A program made the translations under genes and the position numbers. The notes beneath the pieces were generated by a model, which saw only the letters and a program-made list of their open reading frames with translations, made no database searches and had not been told where the DNA came from. Of a stretch of DNA of 64,000 bases, positions 54,301 through 64,000 are shown one piece after another (positions within the stretch are counted from its first letter, which is position 1; every line of letters begins with the position of its first letter). The stretch lies in assembly GCA_030674185.1 (NCBI GenBank), contig JAPXFY010000031.1:41724532-41788531 (forward strand). The letters run 5' to 3'. Source of the DNA: Monoplex corrugatus (taxonomy: Eukaryota > Mollusca > Gastropoda > Littorinimorpha > Ranellidae).

Positions 54301-56270
54301 GAACATACACAGAAGAAGAAACAATTACGTATCAAGAGAGAAAGAAACAATTACGTATCAAGAGAGAAGAAACAATACTGTATCAAGAGAGAAAACAATT
54401 ACAGTATCAGAGAGAGAAACAATTACGTATCAAGAGAGAAGAAACAATACTCAAGAGAGAAAAACAATAAGTATCAAAGAAGAAACAATACTATCAAGAG
54501 AGAAGAAACAAACAGTATCAAGAAGAAAGAAACAATACGTATCAAGAAGAAAGAAACACACTGATCAAGAAGAAGAAAATACTGATCAAGAGAAAGAAAA
54601 TCAGATAAAGAGAAAGAAACATACGTATCAAGAGAGAGAAAAGACAAAAGAAAACTGTCAAGAGAAAGAAACAATTACAAGAAGAAACTATACAAAGAAG
54701 ACAATTGTTGAGAACTTCTTCGGAAAAAAAAAGAAAGAGAGAAAATAAGACAGGAAAAACAAACTGTAAGAAACAACAGAAAAAACATGAAAGAGAAACA
54801 ATAACAGTATCAAGAGAGAACACGATCAAACAAAACTACAGTATCAAGAGAGAGAGAACAATTACGTATCAAGAGAGAAGAAAACAATAACGTATCAAGA
54901 GAGAGAGAAACAATTACAGTATCAAGAGAGAAGAAACAATTACAGTATCAAGAGAGAGAGAAAACAATTACAGTATCAAGAGAGAAAGAAACAATAACAG
55001 TATCAAGAGAGAGAGAAAACAATTACGTATCAAGAGAGAAAGAAACAATAACAGTATCAAGAGAAGAGAAACAATTACTGTATCAAGAGAGAGAGAAACA
55101 ATTACTGTATCAAGAGAGAAGAAACAAAACATGTATCAAAGAGAGAGAAACAAATACTGTATCAAGAGAAGAGAAACAATTACTGTATCAAGAGAGAGAG
55201 AAACAATTACAGTATCAAGAGAGAGAAACAATTACAGTATCAAGAGAGAGAGAAACAATTACTGTATCAAGAGAGAAGAGAAACAAACACTGTATCAAGA
55301 GAGAAAGAAACAATTACTGTATCAAGAGAGAGAAAAAACAAACACTGTATCAAGAGAGAGAAACAATTACAGTATCAAGAGAGAGAGAAACAATTACTGT
55401 ATCAAGAGAGAAAGAAACAATAACTGTATCAAGAGAGAGAGAAACAATTACTGTATCAAGAGAGAGAGAAACAATTACAGTATCAAGAGAGAGAGAAACA
55501 ATTACAGTATCAAGAGAGAAAGAAACAATACTGTATCAAGAGAGAGAGAAACAATTACTGTATCAAGAGAGAAGAAACAATTACGTATCAAGAGAGAGAG
55601 AAACAATTACTGTATCAAGAGAGAGAGAAAACAATTACAGTATCAAGAGAGAGAGAAACAATTACTGTATCAAGAGAGAAGAAAACAATTACTGTATCAA
55701 GAGAGAGAAGAAACAATCACTGTATCAAGAGAGAGAGAAACAATTACTGTATCAAGAGAGAAAGAAACAATTACTGTATCAAGAGAGAAAGAAACAATCA
55801 CTGTATCAAGAGAGAGAGAAACAATTACTGTATCAAGAGAGAAAGAAACAATTACTGTATCAAGAGAGAGAGAAACAATCACTGTATCAAGAGAGAAAGA
55901 AACAATTACAGTATCAAGAGAGAAAGAAACAATCATTGTATCAAGAGAGAAAGAAACAATTACTGTATCAAGAGAGAGAGAAACAATCACAGTATCAAGA
56001 GAGAAAGAAACAATCACTGTATCAAGAGAGAGAAACAATTACTGTATCAAGAGAGAGAGAAACAATCACAGTATCAAGAGAGAAAGAAACAATTACTGTA
56101 TCAAAAGAGAGCAAGAAACAATACAAGAGAGAATTCTAGATCAAGAAAGAAAGAGAGAATACTTGATCAAGAGAGAGAGAGAATACCAGATAAAGAGAGA
56201 GAGAAAGAGAAGGAGAAACAATACTGTATCAAGAGAGAGAGAGAAAGACAGAAAGAAAATACTGTGCCAA
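51341..56270. repeat. ~25-bp minisatellite, TATCAAGAGAGAGAAACAATTAC, about 190 copies
   Basis: The unit GTATCAAGAGAGAGAAACAA with TTACA derives from the neighbouring ATCAAGACAG array. In 51341-54870 almost every unit has single-base losses in A or G runs and in GTA/TACT. From about 54880 to 56100 units are nearly perfect. The sudden change points to base-calling or polishing failure in the first part, not to biology. Long open frames are artefacts. Confidence 0.93.
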
Positions 56271-56306
56271 TCTTGAGCATTTTATTATTTGAAACAATTA
56301 TCAAGC

Positions 56307-56454
56307 CATTAGTCATTATTACCTTATACCACCTAAACGTATGTATGCACCATTGTTTTTGTTGTTTACACTTACTTGTGTCATAGCGCTGTAAACAACA
56401 AAAACAATGGTGCATACATACTTGTAGGTGGTATAAGGTAATAATGACTAATGG
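56307..56454. mobile_element. Foldback element: 148-bp near-perfect palindrome
   Basis: The left arm CCATTAGTCATTATTACCTT, then ATACCACCT and GTATGTATGCACCATTGTTT, is mirrored after a ~20-bp loop by AAACAATGGTGCATACATAC, AGGTGGTATAAGG and TAATAATGACTAATGG. The arms are about 64 bp. It lies just beyond the end of the 25-bp array. No terminal duplication is obvious. Confidence 0.88.
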
Positions 56455-56940
56455 ATTTAGTAAAACCTACGTGGCGCACTGCTATAATTTGTCAAAATTA
56501 TCAAGCCAGGATTCCTAAAAGAAACATAATGAAAAATACAATAAAATGAAATAATCATTTCAGTCTGATAACACCATCACACACCAAAACATAAACCATA
56601 CATGTTACGCAATGTATACAATGAATTAAAAGTCTAAATAACTCCCAGTTCCATAGTGCTAAATAAATCTGGTTACTTTTTTGTTTTGTTTCAACACACT
56701 GCAAATTCACACGTTTTTCTTATGCAATATTAAACAAAAATTGATAGTTGTAATCATAATTGTATGAAACATAAGATATATATATATATATATATATATC
56801 ATAATTGTGGAACTGCAAGGACAAAGGTATGTACATTTCTGAGGATATGCAGAAAGGTTTTTCAATGGTCATAAAAGAGCTTCCGCTTTATTTTTTCTTT
56901 TCTTTTTTTTTTTTTATATATATACAAACAACTGTTGTCA
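56455..56940. other. AT-rich sequence, nothing recognised
   Basis: It contains a TA run (56777-56798) and a T run (56903-56916). No exon or element. Confidence 0.5.
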
Positions 56941-56946
56941 AAGAAC

Positions 56947-57208
56947 AGAAAATTGTATAATAGCACTGTGTTATATATAAATAGCACTGTGTAATATATA
57001 AATAGCACTGTGTTATATATAAATAGCACTGTGTTATATATAAATAGCACTGTGTTATATATAAATAGCACTGTGTTATATATAAATAGCACTGTGTTAT
57101 ATATAAATAGCACTGTGTTATATATAAATAGCACTGTGTTATATATAAATAGCACTGTGTTATATATAAATAGCACTGTGTTATATATAAATAGCACTGT
57201 GTTATATA
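56947..57208. repeat. 21-bp minisatellite, about 12.5 copies
   Basis: The unit is ATAGCACTGTGTTATATATA with a final A. Extremely uniform; one unit has GTAATATAT. Confidence 0.96.
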
Positions 57209-57624
57209 AATTAGTAGAATCCTGTAAAAGAAGTCTGAAATATTTCTGGCAAACAGTTTATAACATTTCACAAAAGAATACCCAGCCTCAAAATAAAATC
57301 ACTGTTGATGATTGGTTCCAACATTTCAATTCAAATATATCTTGGAAAATGCCTCAAATTCTCAAGAAACAAATTTGATCTTGATATTGCAGATCCTATG
57401 CTAGACTGAAGAAGTGCTTACTGCTAACAGAAAGGTAAAAAAAAAATTTATTTTTTAAATACATATCTGCAGGACCAGATCAAATCACTGGTGAATTGTT
57501 GAAATACACTTGTGATTTCACTGTTGATTTTCTTTTTAGTAAAGTTATTTAGTAACTTATTCAATAAAAGTACATACCCCAAAATCTGGAATGAGTCCAT
57601 TCTGCTGCCACAGTACAATCAAAG

Positions 57625-59085
57625 GAGATGTTAACATCTCCAGTTACTACAGAAGTGTTTGTGTTAACATCTCCAGTCACTACAGAAGTGTTTGTGTTAA
57701 CATCTCCAGTCACTACAGAAGTGTTTGTGTTAACATCTCCAGTCACTACAGAAGTGTTTGTGTTAACATCTCCAGTCACTACAGAAGTGTTTATGTTAAC
57801 ATCTCCAGTCACTACAGAAGTGTTTGTGTTAACATCTCCAGTCACTACAGAAGTGTTTATGTTAACATCTCCAGTCACTACAGAAGTGTTTGTGTTAACA
57901 TCTCCAGTCACTACAGAAGTGTTTATGTTAACATCTCCAGTCACTACAGAAGTGTTTATGTTAACATCTCCAGTCACTACAGAAGTGTTTATGTTAACAT
58001 CTCCAGTCACTACAGAAGTGTTTATGTTAACATCTCCAGTCACTACAGAAGTGTTTATGTTAACATCTCCAGTCACTACAGAAGTGTTTGTGTTAACATC
58101 TCCAGTCACTACAGAAGTGTTTGTGTTAACATCTCCAGTCACTACAGAAGTGTTTGTGTTAACATCTCCAGTCACTACAGAAGTGTTTGTGTTAACATCT
58201 CCAGTCACTACAGAAGTGTTTGTGTTAACATCTCCAGTCACTACAGAAGTGTTTGTGTTAACATCTCCAGTCACTACAGAAGTGTTTGTGTTAACATCTC
58301 CAGTTACTACAGAAGTGTTTATGGTAACATCTCCAGTCACTACAGAAGTGTTTGTGTTAACATCTCCAGTTACTACAGAAGTGTTTGTGTTAACATCTCC
58401 AGTCACTACAGAAGTGTTTGTGTTAACATCTCCAGTCACTACAGAAGTGTTTGTGTTAACATCTCCAGTCACTACAGAAGTGTTTGTGTTAACATCTCCA
58501 GTCACTACAGAAGTGTTTGTGTTAACATCTCCAGTCACTACAGAAGTGTTTGTGTTAACATCTCCAGTCACTACAGAAGTGTTTGTGTTAACATCTCCAG
58601 TCACTACAGAAGTGTTTATGGTAACATCTCCAGTCACTACAGAAGTGTTTGTGTTAACATCTCCAGTTACTACAGAAGTGTTTATGGTAACATCTCCAGT
58701 CACTACAGAAGTGTTTGTGTTAACATCTCCAGTCACTACAGAAGTGTTTGTGTTAACATCTCCAGTCACTACAGAAGTGTTTGTGTTAACATCTCCAGTC
58801 ACTACAGAAGTGTTTGTGTTAACATCTCCAGTCACTACAGAAGTGTTTGTGTTAACATCTCCAGTCACTACAGAAGTGTTTGTGTTAACATCTCCAGTCA
58901 CTACAGAAGTGTTTGTGTTAACATCTCCAGTCACTACAGAAGTGTTTGTGTTAACATCTCCAGTCACTACAGAAGTGTTTATGTTAACATCTCCAGTCAC
59001 TACAGAAGTGTTTATGCTAACATCTCCAGTCACTACAGAAGTGTTTATGTTAACATCTCCAGTCACTACAGAAGTGTTTGTCTGA
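57625..59085. repeat. 33-bp minisatellite grown from LINE RT sequence, about 44 copies
   Basis: The unit is GTTAACATCTCCAGTCACTA then CAGAAGTGTTTGT. Variants include AGTTACTAC, TTTATGTTA and TTTATGGTA, in blocks. In the LINE frame the unit reads VNISSHYRSVC. Three frames of 485-519 codons are open, two on one strand and one on the other, only because the 33-bp unit has no stop in them; a mucin-like protein is not supported. Confidence 0.97.
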
Positions 59086-59184
59086 TACAAGTAAAAACAA
59101 TACATACAGTTCTATTATCAAACATCAGGTTACAAGTATGGATAGAATAAGCAACACACAATGGGAGAGTAATAGGTAGAGTTT

Positions 59185-59370
59185 ATAACCCTCTGACTCC
59201 CTCACCCTATCCACCAACTGCAAAAACTTAACCCTTTGACTCCCTCACCCTATCCACCAGCTTCCTGCAGGAAGCTGGTGGATAGGGTGAGGGAGTCAAA
59301 GGGTTAAGTTTTTGCTTTGCTAGCATGTTTGACAATGGTGGTGGACAGGGTGCTGGAATCAAAGGGTTGA
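59185..59370. mobile_element. HP hairpin, copy L, containing a perfect 80-bp palindrome
   Basis: The segment 59228-59307 reads TTAACCCTTTGACTCCCTCA to the centre CTGCAG and back to GTCAAAGGGTTAA without a single mismatch. The outer arms are CCCTCTGACTCCCTCACCCT and TGGTGGACAGGGTGCTGGAA. It is inserted in the LINE at the codons before KDYSTTD, at what was probably TTTAAG. Confidence 0.92.
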
Positions 59371-59625
59371 GAAAGACTATTCTACAACCGATTATGCATT
59401 CACATTGTTAGTGGTGTACAGAAACAATATGCAATGAATCGAAAGCTATACGCAGCTTTCACTAACTTTAAACAAGGTGTTCCATTCAATTTCAAGACAT
59501 CTTTTATGGCCAATCCGCGTAAAAAAAAAAAAAAGGGATCAAAGAGTAAGCTCTTTCACTGTGTTATGAGCATGTCTAACGTAGATAAAGCTGTTGTAAA
59601 ATGTGTTAATTCAACTTTTCACAAC

Positions 59626-59706
59626 AGGAGATGAAGAAGCAATAGCAGGAGATGAAGAAGCAATAGCAGGAGATGAAGAAGCAATAGCAGGAGATGAAGA
59701 AGTAAT
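59626..59706. repeat. 21-bp tandem repeat, four copies
   Basis: AGGAGATGAAGAAGCAATAG with a final C, four times. Confidence 0.93.
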
Positions 59707-60234
59707 GAAAAAATTGGCCATATTTCTGTATCAATCTCTCAAAAGGATAAAAGATGTCCCATAGACACATATTTGTTTAATTCTTGTTTTACCACTTATG
59801 TTAGTTACTTAAACTGGATTACATTGATAAACAATGTTTCTGAGTTTACATTTTGTTGTTGTTGAAAAACTTCATTTATTTTATAATTCACACCCCTTCA
59901 CGAGAGGCCAAAAAGCCTACATGAATAAATCACTGGAAATCTTAAGTCTATTAAACAAAAAGCAACCAAACAAAAAAAGTATTCAATAAAAAGATCAAAC
60001 ACAATCAAAACAAAACAAAAGAAGTATACAACACATACAGCTGCTGCGGCAAAGTAACAGACATCATTAGAGTTTTGCACGAGTTTAACTTAATGATCAT
60101 AAAAAGAATTCTTTCTCTGAGAGAAATACAAACATTGAGTAAAACACACACACATTAAAAAAAAATCTCAGAATACAAGGGTCCGATTACTTTTCCTGTC
60201 TACTCTTATTTCCTATTTTTTTAACACACGGGGA
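59707..60234. other. AT-rich sequence, nothing recognised
   Basis: No exon or element recognised. Confidence 0.5.
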
Positions 60235-60672
60235 TAAGCATGACAGTCAAATCGTTAGGATGCTAATCTTCCACATGGAAGGTCTGAGTGTGAAGCTGTT
60301 TAGGCAGTCCCTGGTGGTACAGAGATGGAGATTTTCTCTTTATACCCCAGCTCAAGGTGTGCAGGACCCGCTGGTGCCGGAACCTCTTTTGTTTGTACAC
60401 ACATGCAGAAAACAAATATGCACATTAACCGTCTGACTCCCGCACCCTGTCTACTAACAGCAAAAACTTTTAAGTCTTTGACTTCCTGACCCTATCCACC
60501 AGCTTCCTGCAGGAAGCTGGTGGATAGGGTCAGGGAGTCAAAGGCTTAAGTTTTTGCTTCGTTAGCATGGTTGACAATGCAGAATGCTGGTGGACAGGCT
60601 GCAGGAGTCAAAGGGTTAATGATCCCGTAAGTCATGTCAGTGTTCTGCGGCTTGTGGAAAAACACACACACA

Positions 60673-60733
<61 letters not shown>

Positions 60734-60990
60734 CCACCCAGCATACACACCTTCAAAAACTGGATCTGACTGCCTTAACAGACGGAGGAAAAAAAAAAAG
60801 GAGGGGCCCATACACTCAAAAACTCACTTGTAAATTCCAGTGCATACAGGGGCTGCAGCCCACACACACACACACACAAAATATGTGTGTGTGTGTGTGT
60901 GTGCGTGTGCGTGCGTGCGTGCGTGTGTGTGTGTGTGAAACGAGTGGTGTGAGGGTAGTGACACACACAAGGTGGACCAACAAAAAAAAC
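60235..60990 (+). mobile_element. S2 SINE, fullest copy, interrupted by HP copy M
   Basis: Head: tRNA-like CAAATCGTTAGGATGCTAAT and CATGGAAGGTCTGAGTGTGA, then GAGATGGAGATTTTCTCTTT. Middle: CACACATGCAGAAAACAAAT and GCACATTAA. After the hairpin: TGATCCCGTAAGTCATGTCA, GTGTTCTGCGGCTTGTGGAA, a CA microsatellite, CACCCAGCATACACACCTTC, GGATCTGACTGCCTTAACAG, CAGGGGCTGCAGCCCACAC and CA/TG tracts. It gives the reference order for the other S2 pieces. Confidence 0.75.
60425..60619. mobile_element. HP hairpin, copy M, inserted in S2
   Basis: TTAACCGTCTGACTCCCGCA, inner CTTTGACTTCCTGACCCTAT, centre CTTCCTGCAGGAAG, mirrored GGGTCAGGGAGTCAAAGG, outer right arm GCATGGTTGACAATGCAGAA to GGAGTCAAAGGGTTAA. It splits S2 at its GCAC(A/G)TTAAAGATCC site. 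Confidence 0.9.
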
Positions 60991-61144
60991 AAAAAACAAA
61001 AAAAACAAAAAAATCCCCAAACATACACATTCAATTATTGAATGATAAAAGTATCAATAATGAACAACACTCATTACTATTGTTCCATACTATATTGTTA
61101 TATCATGACACCATTCTTGGATACAAAATAATGAATACTCAAGT

Positions 61145-61337
61145 TTAACCCTCTGACTCCTGCACCCTGTCCACCAGCATCCTGCATTGTCAACCATGCT
61201 AGCAAAGCAAAAACCTAACCCTTTAACTTCCTCACCCTATCCACCAGCTTCCTGCAGGAAGCTGGTGGATAGGGTGAGGGAGTCAAAGGGTTAAGTTTTT
61301 GCAGTTAGTGGATAGGGTGCAGGAGTCAAAAGGTTAA
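61145..61337. mobile_element. HP hairpin, copy N
   Basis: TTAACCCTCTGACTCCTGCA, CATTGTCAACCATGCTAGCA, inner CCCTTTAACTTCCTCACCCT, centre CTTCCTGCAGGAAG, mirrored GTGAGGGAGTCAAAGGGTTA, and an outer right arm without the GCTAGCATGG block, ending GGAGTCAAAAGGTTAA. Confidence 0.9.
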
Positions 61338-61394
61338 ACCAATGGCACTTTCAGGGTACAGTACCCACAAAATTCTCAGCTCAATGCGCCGTAC

Positions 61395-61531
61395 AAAGGA
61401 TCTACACACACATATACACACACGACATTCAGCGGGGCACACACACACAAACACACACACACACACACAAAAACACACACACAATGCACTACACACACAC
61501 ACACACATATATATACACACACGCACAATGT

Positions 61532-61564
<33 letters not shown>

Positions 61565-61712
61565 AACGCACACACATACACATACACAAACACACACACA
61601 CACAATGCACACACACACACACACACAAACAACGCACACGCACTCATACAAACACACAATGCACACACACACACAATACACACACACACACACAAACACA
61701 CACCAACACACA
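61395..61712. repeat. CA-rich microsatellite with interruptions
   Basis: CA runs interspersed with AATGCAC, ACGCAC and ATATAC. Low complexity. Confidence 0.95.
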
Positions 61713-62029
61713 CATGAAATTGTATATTTTCATTGGTTTCGATGTTGTTCGAAAGGGATTCATCCCATCTGAACAATTCCATATGCGCTCCGCTCCACTC
61801 GCCAGTACTAATCCAGCAGACTCCTTCGGTCCTATGAGCTCGCAAGATCTTGAAATAGGGGGAGGGGGGGGGGGGGGGGAGGGGGGTGGCGCGAAAAGAT
61901 GCAAAGCGTAATCCCACCATCACTGGATACGATATAGAATTCCAAAATACACAAACACATAATTTGCATCACATAGTTTATATCACATTTGCAAGCAACA
62001 ACAAAAGAAAGAAAACATCAGACCCTTCA
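61713..62029. other. Sequence without recognised features, G-run inside
   Basis: A G run (61857-61887) and otherwise no recognised element or exon. Confidence 0.5.
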
Positions 62030-62410
62030 AAAATAATTGTGGGACTTTTCCGCTTTAATCGGCTTCTACCCAGAGTTGGGAAGACTGGGACCACACAATC
62101 GAGTCTCATCCACTTCACAGATGAGTCATGAGGGTGCTTCTGACCAGCATCACAGGTGTCTGTATCTTTCAGGCCTGGTTGACGCCAGGTTATATTATGA
62201 TAGTAAGCATAGAGTGCAGCCCGTCATGCAGTCTTAATCCTAGATGAACTCCATAGCATCATGATTATCATCCACTTTGACATCGTCATCATCGCATTGT
62301 AAAAACTGTGCCAGCTTCTGTGGCCATTAAGGTGGTGTAGAAAATGGGACGAGAAACAAAAAGGTAAGCACAAAGGTAACCTCCTGAGTGTGATGATCCT
62401 CTATAAAAAA
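62030..62410 (+). mobile_element. S1 SINE, headless copy
   Basis: CCTTCAAAAATAATTGTGGG, TTCTACCCAGAGTTGGGAAG, GAGTCTCATCCACTTCACAG, GTGTCTGTATCTTTCAGGCC, GTTGACGCCAGGTTATATTA, GCATTGTAAAAACTGTGCCA and AGGTAACCTCCTGAGTGTGA. It is very similar to 43590-44015 and lacks the tRNA-like head. Confidence 0.85.
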
Positions 62411-62512
62411 ATAATTAAAAAAAAGCAATCAACATGGTGAACTGATCAGAGAAAATAGGACTGGGAACCATGGGCTCCAACCCCCTCAATCTCAACAATT
62501 ACTGTGGGACAT

Positions 62513-62739
62513 TTAACCCTTTGACTCCCGCACCCTGTCCACCAGCATTCCGCATTGACTCCCGCACCCTGTCCATCAGCATTCCGCATTGTCAAACATG
62601 CTAGCAAAGCAAAAACTTAACCCTCTGACTCTTTCACCCTTTCCACCAGCTTCATACAGGAAGCTGGTGGATAGGATGAGGAAGTCAAAGGGTTAAGTTT
62701 TGGCAGTCAGTGGATAGGGTGCAGGAGTCAAAGGGTTAA
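62513..62739. mobile_element. HP hairpin, copy O
   Basis: TTAACCCTTTGACTCCCGCA with a ~45-bp internal duplication of the outer arm (GACTCCCGCACCCTGTCCAC twice), CATGCTAGCAAAGCAAAAAC, inner TTAACCCTCTGACTCTTTCA, centre CTTCATACAGGAAG, mirrored arm and GGAGTCAAAGGGTTAA. It is inserted in the S1-related copy at TTAA. Confidence 0.88.
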
Positions 62740-62959
62740 TTAAGCCCCAACTTGGCTCCCACTAAGAGCCGACCGTGCTATGAGTATACCGTAAAAGACT
62801 GGGACCACACAGTCATGTCTCATCCACTTTAAGAAATGCATGATTCAGGATGTTGATAAAATTTTCTGATCAACAATGAAGGAGTCTGTAGTTCTTCAGT
62901 TTGAACGATGCCAGGATATAAAAATTATATCATGAAAATAAGCGCTACAGCGCAGCCCT

Positions 62960-63295
62960 GTCAGACAGCCTCAATCCAATACAGAACTCCACAGCATCAT
63001 CTCCAAGACTACAGCTCTTGTCACACAGCCTCAATCCAATATACAACTCCACAGCATCATCTCCAAGACTACAGTTCTTGTCACACAGCCTCAATCCAAT
63101 ATACAACTCCACAGCATCATCTCCAAGACTACAGCTCTGTCACACAGCCTCAATCCAATATACAACTCCACAGCATCATCTCCAAGACTACAGTTCTTGT
63201 CACACAGCCTCAATCCAATATACAACTCCACAGCATCATCTCCAAGACTACAGCTCTGTCACACAGCCCCAATACAAAACAGAACTCCACAGCAT
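62960..63295. repeat. 60-bp minisatellite inside the S1-related SINE, about 5.5 copies
   Basis: The unit is ACAGCTCTTGTCACACAGCC, TCAATCCAATATACAACTCC, ACAGCATCATCTCCAAGACT. In other S1 copies the matching stretch (GTCATGCAGTCTCAATCCTA, GAACTCCACAGCATCATG) occurs once, so the array arose within the SINE body. Confidence 0.92.
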
Positions 63296-63330
63296 CATCT
63301 TATCATCCCCACCCTCATAGCACTGCGAAA

Positions 63331-64000
63331 AATTCTGTGGTTCTACATGCTCTGCTCTCCACATGATCTCAGTTTCAGTGGCTCTGAAAGTATGCTGAAG
63401 AGCTCAAATGAGTGGTGTGGGGGTAGTGACACCAGGTGGACCAACAAGAGAAAAAAACTTGTGGAGCAACAAGAAAAAAAAAGAAAAAGCAACAACAACA
63501 ACAACAAAAACTACCACCAATACAAACATAAAAACCAAGGAAAATCAAAGGCAGAAGAAGGGAAGTGGGGGGGGGGGGGCTGCTTAAAAAGACACAGAAA
63601 ATACAGAAGGGTGAGCAGAGAGGGTTGTGTTGATGTAAGGCACAAGTACTGTAATTCCCAATCCAAACATTCTCCCGCTCAAATTTCTCTGTACTCTTTT
63701 GAAAGAAAGGCCACAGAAAAACATTACAATCAAAAGGCCACAAACAAACATTACAAGCAAAGCACAGTTACAACTGTGTCACAAATGTTTGTGTTACAAT
63801 GGCAGCACAAATTTTACCCTTTAACATACGTACAAGTCAGTGATCATTTTTATGAAGGATGTACACATATCAATAAAGTGTAATAATTCTACAAAGAACA
63901 CAAACAGATTGAGTTAAAGAAAACAACAAGCATTTTTGCTGAAGCAAATACATAACAGATAACACCACGCCTGAAGCTTTTACAGATCGTAAATGCTACA
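63331..64000. other. Sequence without recognised gene
   Basis: At 63403-63445 a GAGTGGTGTGGGGGTAGTGA then GGTGGACCAACAAGAG block matches one at 60940-60980, so part of it is dispersed repeat. A-rich and AAC-rich runs follow. No exon or element border that I can support. Confidence 0.5.

Larger units (their letters stand above)
57209..59640 (+). mobile_element. Decayed LINE reverse-transcriptase region split by a 33-bp array and an HP hairpin
   Basis: Left part: FWQTVYNISQKNTQPQNKIT and VDDWFQHFNSN; then AGPDQITGELLKYT (RT fingers) and NLFNKSTYPKIWNESILLP; then KGDVNISSYYRSVC (the KGDVNxPxNYRGIS-type motif). After the array it resumes with VCLIQVKTIHTVLLSNIRL and QVWIE, and after the hairpin with KDYSTTDYAFTLLVV and NRKLYAAFTNFKQGV (RT palm start, where the family has xAFxDFxKAFD). 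Several frameshifts and stops show that it is dead. Confidence 0.82.
62430..63330 (+). mobile_element. S1-related SINE split by HP copy O and a 60-bp array
   Basis: Left: ATGGTGAACTGATCAGAGAA and GAACCATGGGCTCCAACCCC (degraded head), then ATTACTGTGGGACATTTAA. Right of the hairpin: CCCAACTTGGCTCCCACTAA, GGGACCACACAGTCATGTCT, GATGCCAGGATATAAAAATT, GCGCAGCCCTGTCAGACAGC and, after the array, CCCCACCCTCATAGCACTGC. Confidence 0.75.

Noticed and set aside
55131..56276. 381-codon frame rich in Arg, Glu and Gln
   Set aside because: Low-complexity 25-bp repeat, with frames rotating by unit length; no protein family.
57591..59150. A 519-codon plus-strand frame and a 514-codon minus-strand frame, Thr/Ser-rich and mucin-like
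   Set aside because: They are produced by a 33-bp tandem unit without stops in three frames; the flanks are decayed LINE sequence and there is no start context or splice signal.
59434..59634. A short basic protein frame (NRKLYAAFTNFKQGV...)
   Set aside because: It is explained as the RT palm segment of the decayed LINE, not a separate gene.

Overview
The window looks like a repeat-swollen stretch of an animal genome, most likely a marine or freshwater mollusc. This rests on an intron-split animal transporter gene, several families of non-LTR retrotransposons with tRNA-derived SINEs, very abundant TG/CA microsatellites and TTAA-bounded piggyBac-type elements. The gastropod placement is an impression from the style of the repeats, not a proof. 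Nothing bacterial is present (no operons, CRISPR or rRNA).

The only convincing cellular gene is the C-terminal part of an ABC transporter of subfamily C, closest by motif reading to ABCC5 (MRP5). Ten plus-strand exons run from 5073 to the stop codon at 31967-31969. They encode about 546 residues: the second membrane domain from its glycosylated outer loop onward, and the whole second nucleotide-binding domain (Walker A split across two exons, Q-loop, signature, Walker B, H-loop). All exon phases join except for one missing base near 27354-27364. Earlier exons must lie upstream of the window. Introns are 1.2-6.1 kb and consist almost entirely of repeats. Four of nine donors read GTTGGT and one intron is GC-AG.

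Layout: 1-5072 holds a LINE fragment, a 36-bp minisatellite and two internally deleted piggyBac-like elements. 5073-31969 is the transporter, with introns carrying a ~540-bp dispersed family (called M540 here), SINE family S2, LINE remnants, TTAA elements and minisatellites of 30, 48, 42, 36, 48 and 53 bp. 31970-64000 has no recognisable cellular gene. It carries LINE pieces, SINE family S1, 13 of the 15 copies of a palindromic TTAA hairpin family (called HP here), a mariner-type MITE, large minisatellites (31, 37, 34, 24/25, 21, 33 and 60 bp) and long CA/TG tracts.

The main pattern is that several minisatellites have expanded inside transposable-element sequence. A 33-bp array sits in a LINE reverse-transcriptase reading frame, a 36-bp and a 48-bp array sit in S2 SINE copies, and a 60-bp array sits in an S1 SINE copy. 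Other notable structures are a partial triplication of the intron/exon-3 junction, clean nested TTAA insertions whose empty sites can be inferred, and a 53-bp array of splice-acceptor-like units directly before an exon. The 25-bp array at about 51.3-54.9 kb shows indel noise typical of unpolished long reads.
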